From assembly GCA_963743425.1 (NCBI GenBank), contig CAVUPU010000006.1:1-64000 (forward strand): a stretch of 64,000 bases of DNA. The letters run 5' to 3'. Origin of the DNA: JAJVID01 sp963743425. Lineage in GTDB: Bacteria > Acidobacteriota > Blastocatellia > RBC074. The notes under the pieces are model-generated. The model searched no databases. It was not told the DNA's origin and saw only the letters and a list, made by a program, of their open reading frames with translations. This document shows, one piece after another, positions 1-9,561 of this stretch. The stretch's first letter is position 1; each line of letters starts with the position of its first letter. The position numbers were made by a program, and so were the translations under genes.

Positions 1-1585
1 ATTACGTCCAGCGGGCCTTAGTGATTCCCAACGACACGAATTTCGGCTCTGTGGGGATTGAACAATACAGGCCAGACCGTCGGTGGCCAGGCCGGCATCG
101 CCGACGCGGACATTGATGCGGTCGAGGCCTGGGACGTTTCGACAGGCTCTTCTTCCATCGTGGTCGGCGTGATCAACACTGGCGTTGACTTTAACCATCC
201 CGACCTGGCCGCGAATATCTGGTCGGCGCCGGCGGCTTTCAGCGTGACGGTTGGGGGCCAGACGATCAATTGTCCCGCGGGGTCGCATGGTTTCAACGCC
301 GTCACCAACACCTGCACCCCGCTCGATGACAACAATCATGGCACTCACTGCTCGGGGACGATCGGGGGCAGAGGCAATAATGGTACCGGAGTGGCCGGCG
401 TGAACTGGACCACCAGCGTCATGGGGCTGAAGTTCCTCAACGCGGCAGGCAGCGGGAACACGGCCGACGCCATTGAGTGTATCGATTTCGCCATCCAGGC
501 CAAACAGATATTCGGCACCGGCGCCAACGTCCGCGTCCTCTCCAACAGTTGGGGCGGCGGAGGCTTCTCGCAGGCGCTGCTCGACGCGATCAATAGGGCG
601 AACAGCAATGACATGCTCTTCGTCGCCGCCGCCGGCAACAGCAACAGCAACAACGACACCACCCCTCATCTTCCCGTCCAACTATAACGCCCCGAACGTG
701 TTGGCGGTCGCCGCGACTGACAACCGGGATAATAAATCTTCCTTCTCCAGCTTCGGCGCCACGACCGTGGATCTGGGAGCGCCCGGCACGGCCATCCTCT
801 CGACCGTGCGCAATGGAGCCTTCGCCACCTTCAGCGGAACCTCGATGGCCACCCCGCACGTCTCCGGCGCGGCGGCGCTGGTGCTCTCCAGATGTTCGTC
901 TGAGCACCGCCGCACCTGAAAGCGAATCTCATGAACAATGTCGACCCGATCGCTGCACTGCGGGCAGGACTGTCACCGGAGGGCGACTGAACGTGAACAA
1001 GGCCATCCGCGCCTGCGCGGAGGCGGCATCCCTCTCCCCGCCGACGACGGTCTTCTTCGACGACTTCGAGACCAGCCAGGGCTGGACGACCAACGCGAAC
1101 GGGACCGACACGGCGACGACGGGACAATGGGCGCGGGCCAACCCCGAGACCACGACTTCGAGCGGAACCAAACAGCACGGAACCACTGTCAGCGGGGTCA
1201 ACGACCTGGTTACGGGACCTCTGGCGGGCGCTTCGGTCGGCGCCAATGACATAGACGGCGGCGTCACATCCATCCAGTCGCCGGCAATCACTCTTATCAG
1301 GAGGAACCAACTTCACGTTGACCTTCTCCTATTACCTGGCTCACCTGAACAACTCCTCGACCGCCGACTTCTTCCGGGTGAGGATCGTGGTCGGCGCATC
1401 AGTGACCACCGTATTCGAGGAACTGGGCGCCGCCGATGATCGATGACGCGGTCTTCACCACCGCCACGGTGAATCTCAGTCAGTTCGCCGGACAGACGAT
1501 CCGAATCCTGATCGAGGCGGCGGACGCCAGCGGCGCAAGCCTCGTCGAGGCGGGCGTTGACGACGTGAGGATAACAAGGCAGTAA
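1..1585 (+). pseudogene. Secreted subtilisin-like (S8) protease, multiply frameshifted and 5'-truncated by the window edge
   Basis: The reading frame changes about seven times (near 50, 668, 890, 910, 950, 1297 and 1441), yet the joined translation is a coherent subtilase. Visible in order are the NNTGQ lead-in, the Asp motif VGVINTGVD (about 165-190), the His motif NNHGTHCSGT (about 335-360), the oxyanion Asn in AAAGNSNS (about 630), and the Ser motif SGTSMATPHVSG (about 835-870). After the catalytic domain comes a beta-rich C-terminal domain starting near FFDDFETSQGW and ending VDDVRITRQ before TAA at 1583-1585. All three catalytic residues survive, so decay is recent or the shifts are sequence errors. 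The N-terminal prodomain lies outside the window. The family hydrolyses extracellular protein; the substrate is unknown. Confidence 0.85.
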
Positions 1586-1588
1586 GTA

Positions 1589-1913
1589 GAGGATCGAGGA
1601 TGAAATAGAAGATCGAGGATCGAAGGTCGAGGACAACGGTATTTTGCGATCTCGATCCTCGATCCTCGATCCTCGATCCTCAATCCTGGCGTTGATTGTC
1701 GTTTCGGCCAGTGAGACAGCAGCAGGAAACGCGGATTTTCACAGATGCTACGGATTGTCACAGATAATCTGTGTTGATCCGCGCATCCGTGAAAATCCGC
1801 GGTTCCTGCTGCTCCAATCTTGCGCGTTTCGATTTAGTTGCCGAAACGATGATCAAGGCCTCGATCCTCGACCGTCCTCGAAAATCCTCACGCATCCTCC
1901 TCAATCCTCGATA
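1589..1913. repeat. GATCGAGGATC-type inverted tandem repeats around a larger palindrome
   Basis: At 1589-1688 short GATCGAGGATC words face their own complement (CGATCCTCGATCCTC). A second run of GATCCTCGA words lies at 1858-1913. Between them is an inverted repeat whose arms contain CGCGGATTTTCACAGATGC (about 1718-1740) and GCATCCGTGAAAATCCGCG (about 1783-1803), with further pairing outside in GTCGTTTCGGC and GCCGAAACGA. The same GATCGAGGATC words recur at 38577-38660. No gene is seen in this gap. Confidence 0.75.
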
Positions 1914-1925
1914 TTGCCAAAGCCG

Positions 1926-4900
1926 ATGAATGTGACTATATTGCCCGCCGTTATGAGACTTGGCGTTATTATCAACCTGCTCATCTGGGTCGGATTGTCG
2001 TCTTCTCCCTACCTATGGCCAAACTCACCACCTGTGCAAGCAAGCGATAGTGAACGCAGCGCGGCGCAAAGCGCTCAGGAGAGTAATTCGTTGGAACCTG
2101 GTAAGCCCATTCAACGAGAGACTCTCTGGTGGTCAATCGCATTCCTACAAGATCACGATGATCTCCGGTCAGTACTTGCATATAGTGGTCGAGCAACGAG
2201 GGATAGATGTGGCGGTGGCGCTGTTTACGCCTGATGGTAAGAAGATCAGCGAGGCCGACAGCGAACATTTGATCGAGGGATCAGAGACTGTGTCGGCGAT
2301 CGCAGAGGCGCCTGGCGCATATCTGATCGAGGTGCGTTCTCCCGAGAAAACAGCCAAGACAGGACGCTATGAGATCAAGGTAGAAGAACTGAGAGCGGCG
2401 ACCGCCGAGGATAAGTATCGAGTCGCCGGAGAGGCTGATCTTTCGAGAGGCGGAGCAGCTACAAAATGGAACGCTGGAAGCCAAAAGAAAGAGCATCGAA
2501 AAGTATCACGAAGCGTTGGAGCTGTATCGAAGAGCGACTGACCGTAATGGGGAGGCTCAAACACTCAACAATATCGGCGAGGTCTATTGGTCACTGGGAG
2601 AGATGCAGAAGGCGCTGGAGAAGTACAATGAAGCTCTGCCGATCAGCCGGGCAGTAGGCGACCGCAGTGGGGAGGCTGAAACACTCAACAACATCGGCGT
2701 GGTCTATTGGTCACTGGGAGAGATGCAGAAGGCGCTGGAGAAGTACAATGAAGCTCTGCCGCTCAGGCGGGCGGTAGGCGACCGCAGTGGGGAGGCTATC
2801 ACACTCAACAACATCGGCGCGGTCTATCGGTCACTGGGAGAGATGCAGAAGGCGCTGGAGAAGTACAATGAAGCTCTGCCGATTCTCCAGGCGGTAGGTG
2901 ACCGCAATGGGGAGGCTGTCACACTCAACAACATCGGCGTGGTCTATCAGTCACTGGGAGAGACGCAGAAGGCGCTGGAGAAGTACAACGAAGCTCTGCC
3001 GCTCAGGCGGGCGGTAGGTGACCGCAGTGGGGAGGCTACCACACTCAACAACATCGGCGCGGTCTATCGGTCACTGGGAGAGACGCAGAAGGCGCTGGAG
3101 AAGTACAATGAAGCTCTGCCGCTCAGGCGGGCGGTAGGCGACCGCAGTGGGGAGGCTATCACACTCAACAACATCGGCGCGGTCTATCAGTCACTGGGAG
3201 AGACGCAGAAGGCGCTGGAGAAGTACAATGAAGCTCTGCCGCTCTGGCGGGCAGTAGGCGACCGCAGTGGGGAGGCTAACACACTCAACAACATCGGCAT
3301 GGTCTATCGGTCACTGGGAGAGACGCAGAAGGCGCTGGAGAAGTACAATGAAGCTCTGTCGATCAGCCGGGCAGTAGGCGACCGCAGAGGGGAGGCTATC
3401 ACACTCAACAACATCGGCGCGGTCTATCGAGTCACTGGGAGAGATGCAGAAGGCGCTGGAGAAGTACAATGAAGCTCTGCCGCTCAGGCGGGAGGTAGGT
3501 GATCGCAACGGAGAAGCTACTACCCTGCTGGGGATTGCGCGAGTAGAGCAAAAACGCGGCAATCTCACCCAGGCTCGCCAAACCATTGAACAGGCTGTCG
3601 GCTTGATCGAATCACTGCGCACAAATATCGCCAGCCAGGAGCTTCGCGCTTCCTATTTTGCCTCCCGGCAGGACTTCTTTGAATCTTACATTGACGTGCT
3701 GATGCAGATGCACAAGCAGAACCCGGCCGCGGCGTTTGACGCTGTCGCATTAGCGGTAAGCGAGCGCGCCCGAGCGCGCTCCTTGCTGGAATTGCTGAAA
3801 GAGGCCCGCGCCGACATTCGTCAGGGCGTCGATAGTTCGCTGCTGGAGCGCGAACGCTCCTTGCAGCAACGACTCAATGCGAGGGCCGCGGCGCAAGTTA
3901 CGCTTATTAAATCGTAAGCACACTCCCGAACAGGCCGACGCCGCCGCCAAAGAGATCGCCGCTATCACCGCCGAATATGAAGAGGTTCAGGCCCGGATTC
4001 GGGCTCGCAGCCCACGATACGCGGCTCTAACCCAGCCTCAGCCACTGGGTCTGACGGAAATTCAACAACAGGCGCTCGATGAAGATACACTGCTGCTCGA
4101 GTACGCGCTCGGCGAAAAGCGCAGTTACCTTTGGCTTGTTTCGCAGCGCTCCATCGATAGCTACGAGCTTCCTCCGCGCGCCGAACTCGAAGCCGCCACT
4201 CGCCGGGTTTACGAACTACTCACCGTGCGCCCGAAACGCTGGACTCCGCCCGATCCGCAATTGATCGCTCAGGCCAAGACGCTCAGCAGGATGTTGCTCG
4301 GCCCGGTGGCTCCGCAACTCAGCGGCAAACGGTTGGTCGTTGTGGCGCCGGGCGCGCTATCTTATCTGCCTTTCGCCGCGCTGCCGGCGCCGGAAGATAA
4401 GAAGCGACCGGCCGGAGATTATGAGCCCTTGATCGCGAAGCATGAGGTCGTGACCATTCCTTCCGCTTCGGTCTTATCGATCATTCGCCGTGAAATGGCA
4501 GGCCGGCAGCGGGCGGCCAAATCGATCGCCGTCCTGGCCGACCCCGTCTTTGAAGAGAGCGACCCGCGCCTGGCGCCGGCTAAAAACGGAAACTCCTCCG
4601 GAGAGACGCCGGCCGCGCCAACGGCTGATGCGGAGCATTCAGAGTTGGCGCGCGCGATCAGAACTATGAATTTTTCCGACGCTCGCGCCGGTTTCACACG
4701 ACTCCCCTTCTCACGCTATGAAGCCGAGAGCATCTTTGCGCTGACTCCGAAAGGAACAGGGCTCAAAGCGACTGACTTCAGCGCCAGCCGCGCCCTGGCC
4801 CTGAGCCCGCAATTGAGTCAGTACCGCATCTTGCATTTTGCGACCCACGGTCTGCTCAACAGCGAGCGCCCTGAACTTTCCGGGCTGGTCTTTTCGCTTA

Positions 4901-5271
4901 TTGACCAGGAGGGGAAACCGCAGGACGGATTTCTACGACTGCATGAGATCTACAACCTCCAGCTCAACGCCGATCTGATCGTGCTCAGCGCGTGCGAGAC
5001 GGGACTGGGCAAAGAGATCAAGGGCGAGGGACTGATCGGGCTGACGCGCGGATTTATGTACTCCGGCGCGCCACGCGTGGTCGCGAGTCTGTGGAATGTC
5101 GACGATTTGGCGACGGCCGAGCTGATGAAGCTTTTTTATCAGCGCATGCTCAAAGACGGTTTGCCGGCGGGGGCGGCTCTGCGAGCGGCTCAGCTTGAAT
5201 TGTCCGGACAGAAACGCTGGGCGTCTCCTTACTTCTGGGCCGGATTTGTGTTGCATGGAGAGTGGAAATAA
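1926..5271 (+). CDS. TPR-CHAT caspase-like protease with signal peptide (four +1 frameshifts)
   Basis: A secretion signal starts at ATG 1926 (or 1953, MRLGVIINLLIW). A beta-rich domain (SGGQSHSYKI...QRGIDVAVALF) follows, then eight 40-residue TPRs encoded by near-identical 120-bp units (about 2545-3500), then a CHAT domain. The CHAT His lies in FATHG (codon near 4844) and the Cys in SACETG (codon near 4992), the caspase-like dyad. Frame changes fall near 2117, 2436, 3429 and 3907, each a net +1. At 3429 the neighbouring repeats show the extra base directly: TATCGAGTC instead of TATCGGTC. About 1,115 residues in all, a normal size for this family. The sigma factor and membrane regulator downstream (6874-8605) are typical acidobacterial neighbours of CHAT proteins. 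Whether the product is made depends on whether the shifts are real. Confidence 0.85.
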
Positions 5272-5294
5272 TTGACCGCCGGGGTCGGCTTCCC

Positions 5295-5561
5295 GGATCA
5301 GTACCGCGAGCGGTAGCGAAGATTTTCTTTGTCCTCCGTGTTTCTTAGTGTGTCTGCGGCGTTTTTCTGAGGGGTAACCATTGCGTGGCAGCGCTCGACA
5401 GTTACATATAGATTGGGAACTAACTGAAGAGGGGTTTGCGAAATTCCTGCCGTAGACGGGGGGGCGGTTGAAGAGTCGATTGTCGGAGGGTAAGGGCGCC
5501 CCCGTGCAACTTCAAGACGGAGGGGTGTCGGGGACCGCGTAGTAGGGCGCATACGAGGCTG
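5295..5561. other. Gap with a half-hairpin and a stray copy of the sigma-factor 5' end
   Basis: Positions 5295-5314 (GGATCAGTACCGCGAGCGGT) are the inverted partner of 6597-6616, so 20-bp arms bracket the IS remnant. Positions 5369-5449 match 6862-6942, the ribosome-binding site and first 22 codons of the downstream sigma gene, at roughly 90% by my count. The copy then runs into unrelated sequence and an early stop. No intact gene is seen here. Confidence 0.7.
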
Positions 5562-6590
5562 ATGTGGTTCGATAGAGGTGACAACTTCAACAGTAGGCCG
5601 GAGACTGCGGCCGCGCCAGAGCCGTGTCTAAAGTTGGTCTCGATCTATGTCTCGGACGATCATCCGTTGTTGCAGTTGAAACGAGCGCTCGATTGGGAGG
5701 CGATCCGAGAGGTGATGATCAAACATTGGCGCAAGGCCGGCAAGAACGTGGATGGCGGGCCTGGGCTGCCTTGGCCAGTGGATTTATATGTGCCGTTAGT
5801 AGTCTTGCTGTTAGTCAAGGTCTATCACTCGCGGCAGATGGAAGAGTACTTGCGGGAGAATATCGTGGCGCGGTTATTTATGGGGTTGGAGGATCAGTTG
5901 GAAGGGCACGTCCGCGATCACGCCAACATCGCACGCGCGGTGGAGGCTCTGTGCGCCGATGGGATAGCCGAGGTCAACCAATTGATCGTCAAGCAAGCGC
6001 AAGCCGTAAGCTTGAGTTCAATCGAGGTCCTCTCCTCGGATACAACGGTGCAGGAGCCGTTGATCGGTTATCCGAACGAGCCCGGGATCCTGAAGGGCTT
6101 GGCCGAGCGCTGCGAGCGGGCATTGCGCAAGCTGCTCAAGCGCGGGGTCGAGGGGACAGCCGAAGCGATCGAGAAAGCGAAAGAGATCTACCGGAGCGTC
6201 AAAGAGCACCATCTGTTTGCCAAAGGGAAAGAGGCGAAGGACGAGTTATTGGAGCGGATGATGAAGCAGACGCGCGAGTTGATCGCGCAGACCGAGCGGA
6301 TCATCGAACAAATCGGCGAGCTTGGCGGGCGGGTGGTGGCGAGCGCGACGGGCAAGCTCAAACAGATGGGCGAAGTGGCGGTGATGCTCTTACCGCAGAT
6401 CGAGCAGTGGATGAAGACGGGCGAAGTGGCAAGGGCAAGATCATTCATGCCGGCCTGCGAGAGGCACGAGCCATCGTCAAACGCTACGGCGGGAAGAAAG
6501 TGCGCTTCGGATTCAAGTGGCTGATCCATCGGCTCAAGGGTGGTTACCTCTTCGGCCATCGGGTAGAGCGTGGCCGAAGGGAAGCGACGC
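5562..6590 (+). pseudogene. Transposase remnant (ISNCY/IS5-like), frameshifted and 3'-truncated
   Basis: ATG 5562 opens about 290 residues containing an InsH-like N-terminal part (PWPVDLYVPLVVLLLVKVYH, SRQMEEYLRENI) and a DDE-type core motif (LSSDTTVQEPLIGYPNEPG), followed by a charged helical insert. The frame is lost near 6429 and resumes in another frame as KIIHAGLREARAIVKRYGGK and GFKWLIHRLKGGYLFG, the conserved C-terminal stretch of such transposases. It then stops abruptly near 6590, where a half-hairpin repeat begins. The last catalytic acidic part appears to be missing. The element should be unable to move. Exact family assignment is from motif memory and needs an ISfinder comparison. 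Confidence 0.75.
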
Positions 6591-6654
6591 CGCTGGACCG
6601 CTCGCGGTACTGATCCGGCGCTCCACCGAATCCGAGGTTAATTTTTTACGCGCC

Positions 6655-6830
6655 CTATGGCGGTTTGCAAATGCATGTACGGGACGGCAAGCGGTACAGT
6701 ACGGGGAGCGTCAGCGACCTGAGCATCTATCAATAGGCCTATTGATAGATGCTCAGGTCGCTGACGCTCCCCGTACTGTACCGGAGATCGCGCCACTTTC
6801 CCGTACACGCAATCGCAATCCGCTATAAGG
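6655..6830. repeat. MITE-like element, family B copy 1, with a perfect 90-bp palindrome inside
   Basis: The outer arms are CTATGGCGGTTTGCAAATGC (6655-) and the complement-type end GCAATCGCAATCCGCTATAAGG (-6830). The same arm pair bounds elements at 40721-40820 and 49008-49145, but each has a different interior. Here the interior 6693-6782 is two 45-base arms that are exact reverse complements with no loop. It sits directly upstream of the sigma factor. Confidence 0.8.
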
Positions 6831-6873
6831 ACAGGCGGAAATGACAACGGTCGATGCGTGTGAGGAGTAACCA

Positions 6874-7497
6874 TTGCTTGGCATCGCTCGACAATCACAT
6901 CTATATTGGGAACTAACTGAAGAGGCGTTTGCGAAATTCCTGGCCTGCCTGGACCCCGACCCGGCGCGCGCAGGGGAGAAATATGAGGCGCTACGCGAGG
7001 CGCTGGTGAAATTCCTCGACTGGCGGGGCGCTCACTTCCCTGAAGAGTTGGTGGATGAGACCTTCAATCGCGTGACACGGAAGCTGGAAGAAGGGGAGAC
7101 GATCCGTGACCTGCCGACCTATTGCCACGGCGTGGCGCGCATGGTCTTCCTTCAATCGCTGGAGCATCCCGGCAATAAACGAGTCGGGCTTGAAGAACTA
7201 TCAATGATCGCGATCCCGGAGCCTGACGTGACCGATGCGCGGCGGGAATGTCTCAATCATTGCCTGCGCCAACTCCCGGCCGAAAATCGGGAGTTGATCA
7301 TCGAGTATTACCGGAATGAAGGGCGGCAGAAGGTCGACCACCGGGTAGCCATGGCCGAAAGACTGGGAATCCCGCCGAGCGCGTTACGGAATCGCGTCCA
7401 ACGCATCAGGGACAAACTGGAGCGATGCGTCAGGCGGCGCCTCAAAGATCATAATTTGCATTTGCGACCGACGTGGAAACGAACGCCTCCGGAATGA
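6874..7497 (+). CDS. ECF-like sigma-70 family RNA polymerase sigma factor
   Basis: A 207-residue protein with a region-2-like helical half (KYEALREALVKFLDWRGAHF) and a region-4 helix-turn-helix half (CLRQLPAENRELIIEYY, then AERLGIPPSALRNRVQRIRD). The start is TTG at 6874, chosen because GAGGAG (6862-6867) sits six bases upstream and no ATG is close. It should direct polymerase to a small regulon, probably including the membrane protein that follows and the TPR-CHAT gene upstream. The first 22 codons and leader are duplicated at 5369-5449, which hints at an earlier second copy. A 129-bp palindrome (7512-7640) separates it from the next gene. ECF group assignment is not possible from sequence alone. 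Confidence 0.85.
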   Translation: MLGIARQSHLYWELTEEAFAKFLACLDPDPARAGEKYEALREALVKFLDWRGAHFPEELVDETFNRVTRKLEEGETIRDLPTYCHGVARMVFLQSLEHPGNKRVGLEELSMIAIPEPDVTDARRECLNHCLRQLPAENRELIIEYYRNEGRQKVDHRVAMAERLGIPPSALRNRVQRIRDKLERCVRRRLKDHNLHLRPTWKRTPPE

Positions 7498-7511
7498 TGA
7501 GCAGAAAACCC

Positions 7512-7640
7512 AGTAGATCCAAAATTGGGCGGCTGCGGCGTAGGGGCAGACCTGTGTGTCAGCCCCGCGAGCGGTAGCGATTTACGGGGCCGTGGGCAGA
7601 CACACAGGTCGTGCCCCTACGCTAATTTTGGATCTACTGA
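7512..7640. repeat. 129-bp imperfect palindrome between sigma factor and membrane regulator
   Basis: Outer arms AGTAGATCCAAAATT and AATTTTGGATCTACT, inner arms GTAGGGGCAGACCTGTGTGTC and GACACACAGGTCGTGCCCCTAC, with a small central hairpin. The centre holds CCGCGAGCGGTAGCGA, shared with the hairpins at 5295 and 49034. It could fold in the transcript between two co-oriented genes. Confidence 0.8.
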
Positions 7641-7651
7641 GAACCGGCGTC

Positions 7652-8605
7652 ATGAAAATTGATCAGCGCGAAAATTTGATCCGAAGATACCTGCTCGGCG
7701 AGTTAGCGGAGGCGGACCAGGCCGCTCTTGAACAGGAACTTCTGAGCGACCGGGGCAAATTCGATCAAGTGTGGGCCGTCGAGAATGAGATGGTTGACAG
7801 TTACGTGCGGGGCGAGATGTCTCGCGCCGACCGTAAACGATTTGAAGGCCACTACCTTGCCTCCAAATTGCATCGTGAGCGTGTGGCGATAGCCGAGTCG
7901 TTTCTCACAAACATCGATCAGGGGGCCGGAGAGACGGTTGAAGTAAGAGAAAAGGAACCCGTTATCCCCTGGCGCCGCGGGTTTCCCCTACGTTCGCCGC
8001 GCCCGGTCTTTTGCGTGGTATCGGTCATCGCTCTCTTGCTCACATTTAGCCTGGTCTGGTCATACATTGAAAGAGTTCGGTTAACCGGGCAGATCGCCGA
8101 TGTACAAAAGGAGGCGCAGACCGAACGCGAGTTCTTGAAACAACGCGAGCGGGAACTGGCGTCACGAAATCAAGAATTTGAAAAAGAGATCGCTGATGTG
8201 AGCCAACGCAACGAGCAGTTGAAGGCGGAGCTTGAACAATTGCGCCAGCCGCGGCAAGCCGCCCCGCCAACGGTTCTTTCTTTTCTGTTGACGCCCGCGC
8301 CAGTACGCAGCGAGAAAGCCCCGCCTCTGACGACGATCCTTCTCTCAACCGGAAAAGCGCGTTTGTTGATGAAACTGGACGGCGCCGATTACGCGAACTA
8401 TCAGCTAATCCTCCAAACCGTTGATGGGAGGGAAATCCTCCGACGCCGGACCGGCAAAGTCAGGTTCGGCAAAGATCGGGCGTTCGTTACGCTGCCGGTC
8501 AAGGCCGGAGAACTCACCAGGGGCGATTACATCCTCATCCTTTTCGGCCATACCGCAGACGGAAGAAGTAAAGAGATCGACCGATACTTCTTCCGGGTGT
8601 CGTAA
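7652..8605 (+). CDS. Single-pass membrane protein, probable anti-sigma-like regulator
   Basis: ATG 7652 (KIDQRENLIRRYLLGELAEA) starts a 317-residue protein. The first ~100 residues resemble the short helical N-terminal domain seen in acidobacterial proteins encoded after ECF-like sigma factors (RYLLGEL, ...EMVDSYVRGEM). A transmembrane helix follows at about residues 112-135 (VFCVVSVIALLLTFSLVWSY), then a coiled coil (about 140-190, rich in E, K, Q and R), and a C-terminal beta-rich extracytoplasmic domain (LILQTVDGREI ... DYILILFGHT). The N-terminus has no zinc-binding Cys/His motif. Position suggests it restrains the sigma factor at 6874 and senses something outside the membrane; that is inference. 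The open frame extends upstream to 7556 only because the palindrome happens to be open. Confidence 0.7.
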   Translation: MKIDQRENLIRRYLLGELAEADQAALEQELLSDRGKFDQVWAVENEMVDSYVRGEMSRADRKRFEGHYLASKLHRERVAIAESFLTNIDQGAGETVEVREKEPVIPWRRGFPLRSPRPVFCVVSVIALLLTFSLVWSYIERVRLTGQIADVQKEAQTEREFLKQRERELASRNQEFEKEIADVSQRNEQLKAELEQLRQPRQAAPPTVLSFLLTPAPVRSEKAPPLTTILLSTGKARLLMKLDGADYANYQLILQTVDGREILRRRTGKVRFGKDRAFVTLPVKAGELTRGDYILILFGHTADGRSKEIDRYFFRVS

Positions 8606-8751
8606 AAAAAACATCCCTACCAAAAAAATCCGCGACATATTTTTGCTCTTTTTCGGAGTAAGAGTTGGAAGTGCATGCGACGCTCTGTTTCGGAGAGGAG
8701 CGATGCAAGAACTTCTTTTTTTGTCGCAAACAATCTTATTGCTATAGCGCT

Positions 8752-8951
8752 GGAGAGCCGGTCAAGTAATGCGGCTGTGCCGCCTGATGTGCGGAAGCGG
8801 CTATGCCCTTCCGCGTAATCAGGCTCTTTTCTTCCCGGGCTATGCCCTAAAACATTACGGGCATAGCCCGAAAGAAAAATAACTCACTCCCGGTAGGTCA
8901 TAGACCTATCGCACATCGGGCGGCATAGCCGCATTACTTGACCGGCGCTCT
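8752..8951 (+). repeat. Structured ~200-bp repeat, family A copy 1
   Basis: Terminal inverted repeats GAGCCGGTCAAGTAATGCGGC and GCCGCATTACTTGACCGGC enclose three internal hairpins: CGGAAGCGGCTATGCCCTTCCG, CGGGCTATGCCC...GGGCATAGCCCG and GGTAGGTCATAGACCTATC. A second, opposite-strand copy with the same hairpins interrupts the kinase gene at 41641-41847. The four-arm layout looks like a mobile structured DNA or RNA element. The flanking gap 8606-9014 shows no gene. Confidence 0.85.
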
Positions 8952-9014
8952 AGTAGTGACAGAATATCACTGCGATCATTCAGCGTACCGGAAGAATGGG
9001 AAGCGAGCGATATA

Positions 9015-9317
9015 GTGGATGTCCCTGCGCGCTGTAAACACGCGGACGACGGAGTTGCAAGAGATCTGATGATCTCCTACGCGGCCGGGTCCTGTTCACC
9101 GGCGGAGAGACTTGAAATGGAGTCTCATTGCCTCTCTTGCGCCGAGTGCCGCGAGACGCTGGCGATCGTCCTGCGACTTTCGCGCTTCCCTCTCAGCAAG
9201 GAAGAAGAGCAGGCGCTAGGCGCGCTGTACCCAATAGGCCTGAAAGCTGCAATAACAGCCCGCTGGCTCTCTAAATCCGGGCGCTCAGGAGTGGAACAGA
9301 CTTTAGTCTGTCTGTAG
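9015..9317 (+). CDS. Putative zinc-finger anti-sigma fragment
   Basis: A 100-residue frame from GTG 9015 carries the motif HCLSCAEC (H-x3-C-x2-C type, residues about 38-46), the zinc-binding helix used by anti-sigma factors of the zf-HC2 group, preceded by the usual ARDLMISYAAG. The usual transmembrane segment and sensor domain are missing. The frame ends inside a small palindrome (ACAGACTTTAGTCTGT, about 9298-9313), so the 3' part appears to have been replaced by repeat sequence. It probably derives from a regulator like the one at 7652, perhaps of a lost sigma factor. The start codon is uncertain because no strong ribosome-binding site is seen. Confidence 0.5.
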   Translation: MDVPARCKHADDGVARDLMISYAAGSCSPAERLEMESHCLSCAECRETLAIVLRLSRFPLSKEEEQALGALYPIGLKAAITARWLSKSGRSGVEQTLVCL

Positions 9318-9386
9318 CGTGACAACCGTCCGCAAACCGCGGATCAAGGCAAAGGCATCCGGCGTGTCGCCGGCGATAAGCGCTGG

Positions 9387-9513
9387 GGAGGAAGTAATGC
9401 GGTGTGGCGCGAGTAGAGACCTAAGATTTTGCGCCTCTACTCGCGCCCATGTCGCTGCAGGAAGGCGCGATTAAACAACTCGCGCCACGTCCATACACCG
9501 CAGAACCTTCCCC
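9387..9513. repeat. Imperfect palindrome upstream of the PA14 subtilase
   Basis: Arms GGAAGTAATGCGGTGTGGCGCGAG (its first half is at 9391) and CTCGCGCCACGTCCATACACCGC face each other, with an inner GAGTAGAGAC/GCGCCTCTACTC pairing. The rest of 9318-9561 shows no gene. Confidence 0.7.
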
Positions 9514-9561
9514 CCATGCGCTTAACGGTCGCCGCAAGGCGCGTCATTGTAAAGGTAACCC

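Noticed and set aside
2545..3500. Regular 120-bp direct repeats as a CRISPR array
   Set aside because: The repeats are contiguous without spacers, keep one reading frame and encode TPR motifs.
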